NCBI GenBank assembly: GCA_018651745.1
Contig: JABIDL010000027.1
Coordinates: forward strand, 1 to 64,000
Direction: 5' to 3'
DNA length: 64,000 nt
DNA from: Candidatus Neomarinimicrobiota bacterium
GTDB lineage: Bacteria; Fidelibacterota; Marinisomatia; Marinisomatales; TCS55
Shown here: piece after piece, positions 17,214-26,894 of the stretch
Numbering within the stretch: the first letter of the stretch is position 1
How the letters are laid out: every line of letters starts with the position of its first letter
Translations under genes and position numbers: made by a program
The notes under the pieces: generated by a model
Databases searched by the model: none
The model's input: only the letters and a program-made list of their open reading frames with translations
Told to the model about the DNA's origin: nothing

Positions 17214-17913
17214 TTTTTTTCAATTTCATTGTCATAGTACCAAATTTCAATTTTACCACCACTTGAACCGGGAAACGATTTAGGTCATCGCTAAACCATA
17301 TTTGCATATCCCCCTTATTTTTTAACAATGTTTTTCCATCTTGATATGGTTTAACAACAAAACAAAAATAATCACCGGATTTTGTCTTAATAAATTCTTT
17401 TCCAGTCACTTTCAATTTTAACTCAGTAGTTTTATTTGACTCAAATGTTAAAAATGAAAACACCTCCCCAACCGATAAAGGGATGGTTCTTAAATAGTAA
17501 AAAAGTGAATAAGGGTCCCGGACTTTTCCTGAAATGTGTACTGTATCATTATTCGAGATGGAAATATGTTTCTTATAATCAATTTGTGTATCTATATCTT
17601 TTATAAATGATCCTTCCCTAATTTTTTTGGAAAGACGATGGGTATAAAGTTCTGATTTGTCTAACCACATATCTACTTGGTCACGAATTTTAAAAAATCG
17701 ATCTGCTACTTTACCTGTATTTGCTTTATAAGCTATGTGATAAACCGGATGACCATAAAGAGTATCGATAGATACAAATTCCAAGGATGATTCTCCAGCT
17801 GGAATAAAATTAAATTGTGCTGTATAATCTAATTTTTCACCCAATTGAAATGGGGAATTTGCGGTTGCTGTTGCAAAGAAAAATATAATCAAGAATAAGT
17901 ACTTATAAATCAT
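17182..17913 (-). CDS. DUF3108 family exported protein
   Basis: The 243-residue protein has a signal peptide (MIYKYLFLIIFFFATATANS). The start of the mature part, FQLGEKLDYTAQFNFIPAGE, is typical of DUF3108, as are the repeated beta-strands of a lipocalin-like or LolA-like fold and the motif for dimers near the C-terminus (LNRFPVQVVVKLKFGTMTM). The biochemical function is not established; members are periplasmic in Gram-negatives. It overlaps tsaC by four bases and is the last gene of the minus-strand lpxL-tsaC-DUF3108 operon, running convergently into rseP. Confidence 0.85.
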   Translation of the reverse strand: MIYKYLFLIIFFFATATANSPFQLGEKLDYTAQFNFIPAGESSLEFVSIDTLYGHPVYHIAYKANTGKVADRFFKIRDQVDMWLDKSELYTHRLSKKIREGSFIKDIDTQIDYKKHISISNNDTVHISGKVRDPYSLFYYLRTIPLSVGEVFSFLTFESNKTTELKLKVTGKEFIKTKSGDYFCFVVKPYQDGKTLLKNKGDMQIWFSDDLNRFPVQVVVKLKFGTMTMKLKKISYPKGEKNH

Positions 17914-18479
17914 TGACGAATAATAGTAAGTGAATTGTTTTTAAAATGGTAAATAGTAGATCCTTTGGATGCAAGCTTCCCGTCATCAATAATGAGGTCA
18001 ATTTCTTTCCCGAAATTTTGTTTGATCTGCTTAGGTTCATTCAAGGGGAATTCTCCTTTAAGATTCACACTTGTTGTCGTTATGGGATAACCTAAGGTAG
18101 AAACCAAATTGGTAGAGAATGAATGATTTGGTATTCTGATGCCCAGGGTTTGATTGGGACCTAAAATAGTTGATGAAACGAAATTTTTTTTCACTGGTAA
18201 TATTATAGTGGTTTTGCCACCCAACTTATTCTCAATTGATTCCCAATATTTATTATGAATAGAAGACCAACTTTTTACAGTCCTAACATTGGGGGCAATG
18301 ACACTAATAGGGCCCTCACGTTTTTTAATAAAATTGAGTTTTTGAATGGCAGCGTCATTTCTTGCGTCAACACCGAAACCGTATAGGGTATCTGTAGGGT
18401 ACACAATAATTCCACCTTTTTGAATTACGTTTGCTGCTAGCGAATTTGCATCAGGATGATTTACGGAAATTATCTTCAT
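17910..18479 (-). CDS. tsaC: L-threonylcarbamoyladenylate synthase (Sua5/YrdC family)
   Basis: The 189-residue protein is the single-domain TsaC form, without the Sua5 C-terminal domain. Motifs: GGIIVYPTDTLYGFGVDARN (about residues 23-42), KKREGPISVIAP, TLGIRIPNH and ITTTSVNLKGEFP. It makes threonylcarbamoyl-AMP from threonine, bicarbonate and ATP for t6A modification of tRNAs reading ANN codons. The gene overlaps both neighbours by four bases (ATGA-type coupling). Confidence 0.93.
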   Translation of the reverse strand: MKIISVNHPDANSLAANVIQKGGIIVYPTDTLYGFGVDARNDAAIQKLNFIKKREGPISVIAPNVRTVKSWSSIHNKYWESIENKLGGKTTIILPVKKNFVSSTILGPNQTLGIRIPNHSFSTNLVSTLGYPITTTSVNLKGEFPLNEPKQIKQNFGKEIDLIIDDGKLASKGSTIYHFKNNSLTIIRQ

Positions 18480-19342
18480 TTAACATGTTGTTTTTCAGAA
18501 GATTTCCATCTTCTATGAAACCAGAAATACTGTGCAGGATATTGTTTGATTTTGTTTTCTAGCATTGTGGTAAACGTTTGAGTAATTGTGTCTATATCGT
18601 AGGTTTTTGGATGTAATTCCTGGAATTGAATATGGTAGGTGTTATTCCCTTGGTAGAAAGCGGATCCAAAAACCAAAGGTGCGCCAGTTTTCAAATGAAA
18701 AACAGCTGGCCCTTTTGGTGTGGATGCATTTTTCCCGAAAAATGAAACGAAAATACCTTTTTCTCCGGCGTCCTGATCAGAAACTAATCCAAGAATTTTT
18801 TTGTTTCTTAATGCATTGAACATTGTTCCAATTGATTCAGAACGGAAGATATGTTCTACACCGAAAAAATCCCGTTGATCCTGAAAATGTTTATTCGAGC
18901 CAAGATTTTTCTGTACTGCTGCGACTCCGGCAAATGGGTATTTATTTGATCCAAGCCAAGAAATTAACACTTCCCATGCACCACAATGACCTGTGATGAA
19001 AATTACTCCTTCGTCTTTGGCTATTGCGTGGTCTAAAATTTCTTTTCCATCAATAAGAAATTCATAATTATGATACGAATTAGGATATGCTAAAAAGTGG
19101 ACTGCATTTTTCATAAAATATCGATAGCATTTTTTTAAAATTTTGATTTGAGAAACAATAGATTTATTTGGAAAAGCAATTTGTATATTTTTTAGAGCTT
19201 CTTTTTGTCGAATTGGAATCCACCGATACACTATTCTAGCTAACAGATCACCAATTTTATTTCTATTTTGGTGTGACAAAGCCCTGAACCATTTTGATAA
19301 TAGTTTCAGGAACACATAAGTTAATGTTTCAGTTTTGGACAT
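18476..19342 (-). CDS. Lauroyl/myristoyl lipid A acyltransferase, LpxL/HtrB-like
   Basis: The protein has 288 residues. GVIFITGHCGAWEVLISWLG (about residues 108-127) contains the H-x4-E catalytic motif; SDQDAGEKGIFVSFFGK and STPKGPAVFHLKTGAPLVFG are further LpxL signatures. The N-terminus is only weakly hydrophobic and should bind the inner face of the inner membrane. The enzyme adds secondary acyl chains to the lipid A precursor, so it completes the pathway started by the lpx genes upstream. It is the first gene of its minus-strand operon, in a region divergent from nfeD. Confidence 0.9.
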   Translation of the reverse strand: MSKTETLTYVFLKLLSKWFRALSHQNRNKIGDLLARIVYRWIPIRQKEALKNIQIAFPNKSIVSQIKILKKCYRYFMKNAVHFLAYPNSYHNYEFLIDGKEILDHAIAKDEGVIFITGHCGAWEVLISWLGSNKYPFAGVAAVQKNLGSNKHFQDQRDFFGVEHIFRSESIGTMFNALRNKKILGLVSDQDAGEKGIFVSFFGKNASTPKGPAVFHLKTGAPLVFGSAFYQGNNTYHIQFQELHPKTYDIDTITQTFTTMLENKIKQYPAQYFWFHRRWKSSEKQHVK

Positions 19343-19403
19343 GATTGGTTTTAGTTATGTATGCTATATGTATCAAATCTAAGTTAAATTCATCGCCACA
19401 GAA

Positions 19404-20789
19404 ATGAATTTTGGTATTAAACCACAGCGAATAAATAGCATCTTAATTTGCTTTTTAGTAATGATGTCTTTAGCGTTCTCAAAGAATGCCGTCTATAAAA
19501 TTACAATATCTGGAATTATTGACCTTGGATTGCCACCTTATATAGAGCGAGTAATAGAAACGGCAGAAAAAGATAGTGCAGATGCAATTATTTTTGATAT
19601 AGAGACTCCGGGTGGAAGGGTTGATGCAGCAACTCAAATAAAAGATGCAATACTCGGAACTGATATTTTAACAATTGCATTTATAAATCGCCGCGCAATT
19701 TCAGCAGGAGCCTTGATTTCATTATCCTGTGAAAAAATTTATATGACCGGTGGCGGAACTATTGGAGCAGCAACGGCAGTAGATATGCAAGGAAATAAGG
19801 CGTCTGAAAAAGTCATCAGTTATATGCGCGAAGAAATGGCATCGACCGCAGAAATAAGAGGAAAGGATGTGACTATTGCCCGTGGAATGGTTGATGATAG
19901 TTTGAGCTTCACTCATCTTGTGATAGATGGCGATTCATTGGAAGTCAACGATATTGAAGGCAGGAAAAAAGGAAAACTCATTACTCTTACTACAAACCTA
20001 GCGCTTAAATATAAAATTGCTGATGGAGAGGCAGAGTCAATTGAAGAAGTGCTAAATAAGATTGGGTTAACAAACGCAATTATAAAATCTTCCAAAGAAA
20101 ACTGGTCCGAAAATTTGGTTCGTTTTTTGACGAATCCCATTGTTGCTTCGCTGTTAATGACATTTGGGTTTTTAGGAATTTTATTTGAATTACAAAGTTC
20201 CGGCTGGGGAGTTCCCGGTACCTTTGGTGGTGTCTGTCTTCTGTTGTCTTTAAGCGCTTCGTATATTGCAAAATTAGCAACCGCTACAGATTTCATTATC
20301 ATTATAGTTGGCGTTCTTCTACTTCTCGCAGAAATTCTTTTTATTCCAGGATTCGGAATTGCAGGTGTTTCAGGAATTGTCATTATATTTTGGGGTATTT
20401 ATGAACTATTATTACCAGATATTCCTGTGGGTGCAGAGGCTATGTCCGATGCCATTACGGGGCTGACTATTGGGATTATCGGCGGACTAATTGGTCTCGC
20501 ACTTCTATTTAGATTGGTTATCAAAACAAAATTTTGGGAAAATTTGACTGCTCCTGGATCTGAAAATCGAAAAGAAGGTTACTCAACCTCAATCGGGTTG
20601 GAAAGTTATGCTGGTCAAAACGGAATTGCTGATACAGATCTACGCCCTTCGGGTTGGATATTAGTTCAAGAAGAACGCATTTTTGTGATAACGGAAGGCA
20701 CATTTATTAATAAAGGTGACTCTGTAAAGATTCTATCAGTTGATGGAAACAGAGTTTTGGTAAGACAATTAAATACAGAGGAGAAGTAG
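19404..20789 (+). CDS. NfeD-family membrane-bound ClpP-class serine protease
   Basis: The 461-residue long-form NfeD (NfeD1b) starts with a signal or anchor segment. A ClpP/crotonase-fold protease domain lies at about residues 30-215, with [18 protein letters not shown] and [20 protein letters not shown] (Ser nucleophile in the ISAGA segment). Four to five membrane helices follow (about 235-375), then a C-terminal OB-like NfeD domain ([19 protein letters not shown]). Long NfeD proteins occur beside SPFH proteins, as here with FloA two bases downstream, and are linked to membrane-protein quality control. Confidence 0.93.
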   Translation: MNFGIKPQRINSILICFLVMMSLAFSKNAVYKITISGIIDLGLPPYIERVIETAEKDSADAIIFDIETPGGRVDAATQIKDAILGTDILTIAFINRRAISAGALISLSCEKIYMTGGGTIGAATAVDMQGNKASEKVISYMREEMASTAEIRGKDVTIARGMVDDSLSFTHLVIDGDSLEVNDIEGRKKGKLITLTTNLALKYKIADGEAESIEEVLNKIGLTNAIIKSSKENWSENLVRFLTNPIVASLLMTFGFLGILFELQSSGWGVPGTFGGVCLLLSLSASYIAKLATATDFIIIIVGVLLLLAEILFIPGFGIAGVSGIVIIFWGIYELLLPDIPVGAEAMSDAITGLTIGIIGGLIGLALLFRLVIKTKFWENLTAPGSENRKEGYSTSIGLESYAGQNGIADTDLRPSGWILVQEERIFVITEGTFINKGDSVKILSVDGNRVLVRQLNTEEK

Positions 20790-20790
20790 C

Positions 20791-21804
20791 ATGAACCCCG
20801 CATCAATTATATTATTATCATTAGTATTAGTATTTGTTATACTCTTGTTTTATTTCGTTCCGATAGGAATGTGGATTCAATCAGTGGTCAGTTTGGGAAT
20901 AGGCAAAATTACCATTATTGATCTTATTAGAATGAGATTACGAAAAATTCAACCACGGCTTATTGTAGATGCTGTAATTAATCTTCAAAAAGCTGGGCTT
21001 GCAAATATCAAAACTGATATGCTTGAAACCCATTTTATGGCTGGAGGAAATATTGTAAATATCGTCCATGCTCTCATTTCAGCTGATAAGGCAAATATCC
21101 CGCTGACATATGAAACAGCAACAGCAATTGATCTTGCAGGGCGAGATGTAAAAACCGCAGTTGAAACGAGTGTCTATCCAAAAGTAATAGATGCACCGCG
21201 GGAAGGTTTTTTATCAGCGGTAGCGAAAGATGGAATTGAATTAAAGGCAAGAGCCAGAGTTACAGTGCGAACTAATATTCCCGGTCTTATTGGCGGCGCA
21301 ACGGACGATACAATTATCGCTAGAGTAGGAGAAGGCATAGTGAGCGCAATTGGATCCTCTGTGAGTTATGGAGGAGTTTTGGAAAACCCAGATAATATTT
21401 CTCGCGCTGTTTTGAATAAAGGATTGGATGCCGGCACAGCTTTTGAAATTCTCTCGATTGATATCGCAGATTTGGATGTTGGGAAAAATGTTGGGGCACA
21501 ACTTCAAGCAGATCAGGCTGAAGCAGATTTGAGAGTTGCCCAAGCTCGAGCTGAAACTCGTCGTGCTATGGCAGTGGCAGAAGAACAGGAAATGAAAGCC
21601 CGAACACAAGAAATGCAAGCAAAAGTGGTTGCATCTGAGGCAGAGGTTCCCTTGGCAATGGCACAAGCCTTTAGAGAAGGTAAATTGGGCGTATTTGACT
21701 ATGTAAATATGAAAAACATTCAAGCTGATACTTCTATGCGAGAATCCATTTCTGGTGGATCAGAATCCAAAACCGATCAACATCCCGATAAAAATCCTGA
21801 TTAG
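20791..21804 (+). CDS. floA: Flotillin-like protein FloA (SPFH family)
   Basis: The protein has 337 residues. The N-terminal membrane hairpin ([20 protein letters not shown]) is followed by the FloA signature [19 protein letters not shown] and an SPFH core ([33 protein letters not shown]). A long Ala/Glu/Gln-rich helix follows (about residues 235-300, [20 protein letters not shown]). It scaffolds functional membrane microdomains at the cytoplasmic face. It begins one base after the nfeD stop, and the next gene starts directly after its TAG. Confidence 0.95.
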   Translation: MNPASIILLSLVLVFVILLFYFVPIGMWIQSVVSLGIGKITIIDLIRMRLRKIQPRLIVDAVINLQKAGLANIKTDMLETHFMAGGNIVNIVHALISADKANIPLTYETATAIDLAGRDVKTAVETSVYPKVIDAPREGFLSAVAKDGIELKARARVTVRTNIPGLIGGATDDTIIARVGEGIVSAIGSSVSYGGVLENPDNISRAVLNKGLDAGTAFEILSIDIADLDVGKNVGAQLQADQAEADLRVAQARAETRRAMAVAEEQEMKARTQEMQAKVVASEAEVPLAMAQAFREGKLGVFDYVNMKNIQADTSMRESISGGSESKTDQHPDKNPD

Positions 21805-22284
21805 ATGGAAGGAATAGGCTACTGGCTGTTTATTGCGGTTTTTTACCTGCTGTCGTTTCTAAAGAAGAGACGACAGCAGCAAGCCGCCCTCCAAAACATG
21901 GATGATGAAATTGGCTCAGAAGAAAAACCTCAAGACACATTCAAATTTGATTATTTGAAAAACATGTTTAATGAGGACCAAGAATTAATAGATGATGATT
22001 TAGTTGAAGTTGAGACCGGATTAAACCAAGATGATTTGGAAGAAGAATGGGTGGAATCTAATCCTGAAATTGCGGATACAAGCGATAAGGTTATTATTGG
22101 TCCTAAGCGTGTTATTAAACCCGGGCTTACTCATTTGAAAAAGCGGTTTAATTCCAATAAAAAAGCCCGGCATGAAGATTATTTGAATCATACAATGTTC
22201 AAAAATATCCACGATTTAAAACGTGCAATCATTTTCAAAGAAATACTAGACAAACCGCGAGCTTTGCGGCGTGCAATTCGATGA
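21805..22284 (+). CDS. Membrane-anchored acidic protein of unknown function, NfeD-FloA cluster
   Basis: The 159-residue protein has a single N-terminal membrane segment (YWLFIAVFYLLSFL) followed by a basic stop-transfer KKRRQQQ. An acidic low-complexity middle (about residues 35-90) and a basic C-terminus end in HDLKRAIIFKEILDKPRALR. The last motif resembles the AVIWSEILGPPRALR-type tail seen in short anchored proteins of other bacteria, but I cannot name the family. It starts at the base after the floA stop, so it is co-translated, and it may be an accessory to the FloA/NfeD assembly. Confidence 0.8.
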   Translation: MEGIGYWLFIAVFYLLSFLKKRRQQQAALQNMDDEIGSEEKPQDTFKFDYLKNMFNEDQELIDDDLVEVETGLNQDDLEEEWVESNPEIADTSDKVIIGPKRVIKPGLTHLKKRFNSNKKARHEDYLNHTMFKNIHDLKRAIIFKEILDKPRALRRAIR

Positions 22285-22285
22285 T

Positions 22286-22879
22286 TTATACAAGTTTTTG
22301 GAAAATGGCCATTATATTATTATTGAGATCTTTTTCAGTAGTTTCATTGTAAACGATAAAATCAGCCATTCCGGTTTTTTCTTCCTCTGACCATTGAAGA
22401 TCTATCCGCTTTAGAATTTCATCTCGACTTAATGTCCTCCGACTCATTGCTCTTGAAAGCCTAGTTTTCAATTGAGCGGTGATGATGATTACATAATCCA
22501 AATGTTGATCATAGCCTGATTCAAAAATCATGGCACCATCAACTACAAATAGTGGAAATGAGTTTTCTTTTTCAATTTTTCTATAAACTGAATCAATTTT
22601 ATCAAACACAAACGGATGAATGACAATATTTAATCTGGATTGATGGTCTTCATCCTGAAATGCAATTCGACCAAGTTTCTTTTTATCAATTGTATTCCTC
22701 GCTCCCAATATATCGGTTCCAAATTCTGAAATGAGTTCGTTTTGGACTTGTATGTTTTTATCAATTAGAAGCTTTGCTTCTTTGTCTGCTTGGAATATAT
22801 AACACCCTGCCTTTTCTAAAATTTTACTGGCAGTACTTTTCCCACTACCAATTCCCCCGGTAACACCAACTCGAAGCAT
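22286..22879 (-). CDS. coaE: Dephospho-CoA kinase
   Basis: The protein has 197 residues. The P-loop GVTGGIGSGKSTASKILEK starts at residue 5. ADKEAKLLID matches the DADxxxH region with the final His replaced. FVVDGAMIFESGYDQHLDYV and RLSRAMSRRTLSRDEILKRI match the CoaE lid. It phosphorylates dephospho-CoA at the ribose 3' position, the last CoA synthesis step. Last gene of the minus-strand nucleoside operon, one base after adk. Confidence 0.95.
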   Translation of the reverse strand: MLRVGVTGGIGSGKSTASKILEKAGCYIFQADKEAKLLIDKNIQVQNELISEFGTDILGARNTIDKKKLGRIAFQDEDHQSRLNIVIHPFVFDKIDSVYRKIEKENSFPLFVVDGAMIFESGYDQHLDYVIIITAQLKTRLSRAMSRRTLSRDEILKRIDLQWSEEEKTGMADFIVYNETTEKDLNNNIMAIFQKLV

Positions 22880-22880
22880 A

Positions 22881-23441
22881 TTACAACACTCCTAAAATCC
22901 TGTCCGTAATATGCTCAATAGAACCTATGCCATCTACTGATTTAAGCAGATTGTTATCCTCATAATATTGAATTAAAGGTGCTGTTTGATTCCAATAAAC
23001 TTTCTGTCGCTCCTGAATAACTGATTCAGTATCATCGCTCCTGCCGGAATCCTTTGCTCGGATAACCAGCCTCCTCACCAATTCATCTTGGTCGGCAGTA
23101 ATGCTGATAACAGCATTAAGTTTATGACCTAATTCCATTAAAATATTTTCTAATCCTTTTGCCTGCGGGATAGTGCGAGGGAAGCCATCTAAAATATATC
23201 CCGACTTACATTCCGATTCTCGTAATCGATTATTCATCATCTTTAATAGGATTTCGTCCGGAACGAGTTTTCCCGCATTAATGAATTCCTTTGCCTGAAT
23301 TCCGATGGAGGAAGATTTCGCCATTTCTCCTCGTAAAATTACTCCGGTTGATAAATGAATAATATTAAAATGATCCTTTAGCCTTATTGCTTGGGTCCCT
23401 TTTCCAACTCCCGGCGGTCCTAATAATATTAATTTCAACAT
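22881..23441 (-). CDS. adk: Adenylate kinase (short-lid form)
   Basis: The protein has 186 residues. The P-loop is LLGPPGVGKGTQAIRL, with LSTGVILRGEM and YILDGFPRTIPQAKGLE (NMP binding). RLVIRAKDSGRSDDTESVI is a short lid without the four-cysteine zinc insert. It interconverts AMP, ADP and ATP. It lies between nupC and coaE with one-base gaps, so it shares a message with nucleoside uptake and salvage genes. Confidence 0.95.
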   Translation of the reverse strand: MLKLILLGPPGVGKGTQAIRLKDHFNIIHLSTGVILRGEMAKSSSIGIQAKEFINAGKLVPDEILLKMMNNRLRESECKSGYILDGFPRTIPQAKGLENILMELGHKLNAVISITADQDELVRRLVIRAKDSGRSDDTESVIQERQKVYWNQTAPLIQYYEDNNLLKSVDGIGSIEHITDRILGVL

Positions 23442-23442
23442 G

Positions 23443-24663
23443 TTATATCAACATTCCCGCAATGGTAGCGGTGAGCCAAGAAGCAAGGGCACCACCAATC
23501 ATTGCTTTACCAACTATTTTAGCTAAATCTTTTCTTCTTTCGGGCGCCATTCCGCCTATGCCACCAAGCTGAATTCCAATGGATCCGAAATTTGCAAAAC
23601 CGCACAGGGCGTAACTGGCGATAATTGCTGTTCTGTCAGATATTTGTCCTGATGCAAGCAAATCCTTTAAATCTCCATAAGCTATGAGTTCTGTGAAAGC
23701 TATTTTTTCTCCCATAAGCATTCCCATGATTCCCGCTTCTTTCCAAGGAACTCCCATTGTCCATGCGAGAGGTTTGAATACAAACGCGAAAATTTCTTCC
23801 AATGAAGTTCCCCCAATTGCAAGTAGGTAATTTATCATGGAAACAATTGAAACAAAAGCAATCAGCATGGCGCCAACATTTGCTGCTAATTTTAATCCTT
23901 CGGTTGCTCCACGTCCGAGAGCATCCATTGAATTCGCATCAACTTTCTTAACTTTTATATTTATTTCACCGGCAGTTTCCGAAAGTTCAGTTTCGGGATA
24001 AATTATTTTAGCGATGGCAAGTGCTGCAGGTGCCGACATCACTGAAGCCGCCAATAAATGTCCCGCAATTCCCGGAATATCTCCTAACCAGGTTACATAT
24101 AATGCCAAAACTCCGCCGGCAACCGTAGCAAATCCTCCCGTCATTACAGTCATAAGCTCCGATTGGGTCATGTTTTTAATGAATGGTCGTACCAATAATG
24201 GAGCTTCTGTTTGCCCCACAAAAATATTGGCAGAAACACTTAAGGTTTCTGAACCGCTTGTTTTCATAGTTTTTTGCATAGCACGCGCAATCCATTTTAT
24301 GACAAATTGGATTATTCCAAAGTGGTACATTACAGTCATAAGTGCGGAAAAAAATATAATGGTTGGTAATGCCCGGAAAGCAAAATTCACCATCGCTTCA
24401 TGATATCCAACCCCGGGAACAAATGACTCAAAAAGAAAGTCGCCTCCTGCATCAGAAAAACTAATTAGTTTTTTAACTACTTTATCAAGGAATGCAAACA
24501 GAGGTTCGCCGACCGGTGTTTTAAGAATAAAAAGTGCAAATAAAAGCTGTAACCCCAAACCCCATCCTACTACTCTCAGATTAATTTTTTTTCTATTATT
24601 CGACATTGCAAAAGCAATTCCCAATAATACGATTACTCCGATAAGTCCCACGAATTTTCCCAT
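23443..24663 (-). CDS. NupC/CNT-family concentrative nucleoside transporter
   Basis: This protein has 406 residues starting at ATG 24663 (MGKFVGLIGVIVLLGIAFAM), whose A is the last base of the tdk stop. A longer frame from 24795 would run inside tdk and lacks membrane character. CNT features are GWGLGLQLLFALFILKTPVG, VFVGQTEAPLLVRP-type substrate motif (FVGQTEAPLLVRPFI), AVIMGGFATVAGG-like MTGGFATVAGG, and SYALCGFANFGSIGIQLGG near the C-terminus. It imports nucleosides with sodium or protons, feeding the Tdk, Udk and Cdd enzymes encoded upstream. Confidence 0.95.
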   Translation of the reverse strand: MGKFVGLIGVIVLLGIAFAMSNNRKKINLRVVGWGLGLQLLFALFILKTPVGEPLFAFLDKVVKKLISFSDAGGDFLFESFVPGVGYHEAMVNFAFRALPTIIFFSALMTVMYHFGIIQFVIKWIARAMQKTMKTSGSETLSVSANIFVGQTEAPLLVRPFIKNMTQSELMTVMTGGFATVAGGVLALYVTWLGDIPGIAGHLLAASVMSAPAALAIAKIIYPETELSETAGEINIKVKKVDANSMDALGRGATEGLKLAANVGAMLIAFVSIVSMINYLLAIGGTSLEEIFAFVFKPLAWTMGVPWKEAGIMGMLMGEKIAFTELIAYGDLKDLLASGQISDRTAIIASYALCGFANFGSIGIQLGGIGGMAPERRKDLAKIVGKAMIGGALASWLTATIAGMLI

Positions 24664-25226
24664 CAGGATTTTCCAGGTGGCTGATAACATCCACGACAAC
24701 GTGCTTCGTAAATATCCGTCTCGCCAATGATGACTTGCTCGGTATCTTTTGACAGACGTTGTGTGAAATTTGCGGGATCCCCGCAGGCAACACAAATTGC
24801 TCTTAATTTAGTAACATAATCTGCCTCGCACATGAGATTTGGCATGATTCCGAATGGTTTCCCCTTATAGTCTTTATCTAATCCAGCAACAACTACTCGA
24901 GCTGAATTTGAAGCAAGGATTTTACAAATGTTTACAATTTCTTCATCAAAAAATTGAGCCTCATCTATACCAATTACATCAGCATTTTTTGTAAGCGGAA
25001 TAATATCAGCTGCTTTTTCAACCGTATAGGATTTGAGCTTTGATTGATTATGAGATACAATATGTTCTTTTTCATATCGATTATCAATTGCAGGCCTAAA
25101 TATAGCTGTTTTCATTTTTGCTATTTCTGCTCTTTTTAACCTCCGAATAAGTTCTTCGGTTTTTCCGCTGAACATACTTCCGCATATCACTTCAATCCAT
25201 CCTGAATATTTTGGGGAAAGTGTCAT
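24663..25226 (-). CDS. tdk: Thymidine kinase
   Basis: The protein has 187 residues. ICGSMFSGKTEELIRRLKRA is the P-loop. DVIGIDEAQFFDEEIV holds the catalytic Glu and Walker B. Two cysteine pairs (CVACGDPANFTQR and CRGC at the C-terminus) form the lid zinc site. Type II (cellular-type) thymidine kinase, converting thymidine to dTMP for DNA synthesis. Its TGA overlaps the nupC ATG by one base; udk ends eight bases upstream. Confidence 0.96.
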   Translation of the reverse strand: MTLSPKYSGWIEVICGSMFSGKTEELIRRLKRAEIAKMKTAIFRPAIDNRYEKEHIVSHNQSKLKSYTVEKAADIIPLTKNADVIGIDEAQFFDEEIVNICKILASNSARVVVAGLDKDYKGKPFGIMPNLMCEADYVTKLRAICVACGDPANFTQRLSKDTEQVIIGETDIYEARCRGCYQPPGKS

Positions 25227-25234
25227 AATTGTTA

Positions 25235-25858
25235 TTAATTAGGAATAATCGAAGAAATTTTGGTTCTAATTAAATCAATTGCCACGGGATTTTCTCCACC
25301 TTCTGGAATAATAATATCAGCAAAAAGTTTGGAAGGTTCTACAAATTGGGAATGCATGGAGCGAACGGTGGAAAGATACTGATCAATCACGGACTGAGTT
25401 GAGCGTTCACGTTCGACTCTGTCGCGCGTCAATCTTCGAATAAATCGAATGTCTGTGGGCGTCTCGATGTAAATTTTAATGTTCATTAAATTTCGTAATG
25501 CAGTATTAGCCAAAACCATGATGCCTTCTATCACAATGACGTGATGTGGTTTAATTGTACGTTTTTCGCTCAGACGAGAATGAGTTGAAAAATCATAAAT
25601 AGGAATTTGAACCATTCCCCAGTTTATCAAGGATTTCAAGTCTTGTTTCATCAGTTCAAACTCAAACGCATCCGGATGATCAAAATTTTGCTGATTCCGT
25701 TTTTCCAAAGGCATGGTTGACAAATCTCGATAATAAGAATCCTGTTCAATCACTACAACTTCACCCGGCCCATATTCTTTGAGCAATGCTCGTGCTAACG
25801 AAGTTTTTCCAGATCCCGTTCCTCCTGCGATTCCAATTAGAATTGTTTTATGCTTCAT
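25235..25858 (-). CDS. udk: Uridine kinase
   Basis: The protein has 207 residues. The P-loop is IGIAGGTGSGKTSLARALL; further matches are IEQDSYYRDLSTMPLEKR, NFDHPDAFEFELM, YDFSTHSRL and VIVIEGIMVLANTALRNLMN. It phosphorylates uridine and cytidine to UMP and CMP. It overlaps cdd by four bases. Cytidine imported by the CNT transporter can be deaminated by Cdd and then phosphorylated here. Confidence 0.96.
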   Translation of the reverse strand: MKHKTILIGIAGGTGSGKTSLARALLKEYGPGEVVVIEQDSYYRDLSTMPLEKRNQQNFDHPDAFEFELMKQDLKSLINWGMVQIPIYDFSTHSRLSEKRTIKPHHVIVIEGIMVLANTALRNLMNIKIYIETPTDIRFIRRLTRDRVERERSTQSVIDQYLSTVRSMHSQFVEPSKLFADIIIPEGGENPVAIDLIRTKISSIIPN

Positions 25859-26238
25859 GGCAAATTTCCACCATCAAAGGCATCAGGTAATAAATCCGAA
25901 GAATTTTTAGTAATAACAGATCCGTCTAGTTTTGCAATGTGCACGGGAATATCACCACATAAATCCCAGATAACTTGTCGGCACGCTCCACATGGCGGAG
26001 CGCCTAAATTGGAAACAACAGCGATAGCAATAAATGATTTATATCCTTCAGAGATTGCGCGGAAAAGAGCAGTCCTTTCTGCACAGTTTGTAAGACCATA
26101 ACTGCTGGATTCTACATTGCATCCGCTAATAATTTCTCCGGATGATGTTTGTACGGCAGCCCCCACTTTGAATTGAGAATAAGGAGCGTGAGAATTTTTT
26201 CTCACTTCTATAGCACTTTGTATCAATTTATGCATCAC
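25855..26238 (-). CDS. cdd: Cytidine deaminase
   Basis: The protein has 127 residues, the small tetrameric form. HAPYSQFKVGAAVQTSSGEI is the substrate-side motif. NCAERTALF carries the first zinc Cys and the catalytic Glu. GAPPCGACRQVIWDL provides the other two zinc cysteines. It deaminates cytidine and deoxycytidine. One-base contact with the rhomboid gene upstream and a four-base overlap with udk. Confidence 0.96.
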   Translation of the reverse strand: MMHKLIQSAIEVRKNSHAPYSQFKVGAAVQTSSGEIISGCNVESSSYGLTNCAERTALFRAISEGYKSFIAIAVVSNLGAPPCGACRQVIWDLCGDIPVHIAKLDGSVITKNSSDLLPDAFDGGNLP

Positions 26239-26894
26239 TACACCTTTTCAAATTTAAGGAAGCGACTCATTCGTTCAAATCCAATCCCGGCAATAAACCC
26301 ACCAATATGAGCAAACCAAGCAACACCGCCGGTTGCGTCCGGCCCCAGAGTTCCGAGTCCGCTTGTGAGTTGCATGAGAAACCAAAAGCCGAGTACATAA
26401 AAAGCAGGGATTTGAATGGTTGTTATAAAGATAAATATGAAAACAAAGACATGGACTCTTGCGCGTGGATACCGAATCATATAAGCGCCTAACACACCGG
26501 CAATTGCACCGCTAGCTCCAACCATTGGGATTGAAGAGGATGGGTCAATCATAACTTGCAAAAGAGCCGCAGCAATTCCACAAACAAAATAAAAAATAAT
26601 GTACCGAACATGTCCGAGGGCGCTTTCTACATTATCTCCAAAAATCCAAAGAAACCACATATTTCCGATGATGTGAGCAAATCCCCCATGGATAAACATA
26701 GAAGTAAAAATATTCATTACCCCAAAATCAGAGGGGATGAGTCCAAAAGTATTTATAAATGATCGCACGGCCATTGGGCTTGATACTTCCATTCCCATTT
26801 GAAGTAAGAATAAAAAGGAATTAATTGCAATAATTCCATAGGTAACATAGGGTGTTAAAATGTGTGGATTGTCGTCTCGGTAGGGGAAAAACAT
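26238..26894 (-). CDS. Rhomboid-family intramembrane serine protease
   Basis: The protein has 218 residues and about six membrane helices. The opening MFFPYRDDNPHILTPYVTYG is common in FCB rhomboids. MFIHGGFAHIIGNMWFLWIF has the conserved His and Asn of helix 2. MVGASGAIAGVLGAYMIRYP holds the catalytic Ser (GASG). WFAHIGGFIAG supplies the catalytic His. It cleaves membrane proteins within or near the bilayer; the substrate is unknown. It overlaps one base with both the M23 gene (26894) and cdd (26238), a compact operon. Confidence 0.93.
   Translation of the reverse strand: MFFPYRDDNPHILTPYVTYGIIAINSFLFLLQMGMEVSSPMAVRSFINTFGLIPSDFGVMNIFTSMFIHGGFAHIIGNMWFLWIFGDNVESALGHVRYIIFYFVCGIAAALLQVMIDPSSSIPMVGASGAIAGVLGAYMIRYPRARVHVFVFIFIFITTIQIPAFYVLGFWFLMQLTSGLGTLGPDATGGVAWFAHIGGFIAGIGFERMSRFLKFEKV

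Noticed and set aside
19913-20383. Minus-strand ORF of 156 codons inside nfeD
   Set aside because: Antisense shadow of a strongly conserved gene; low-complexity, Pro/Ser/Asn/Lys-rich translation typical of the wrong strand.
24664-24795. Longer start for the nucleoside transporter
   Set aside because: It would run inside tdk. The ATG at 24663 coupled to the tdk stop gives a normal CNT N-terminus.
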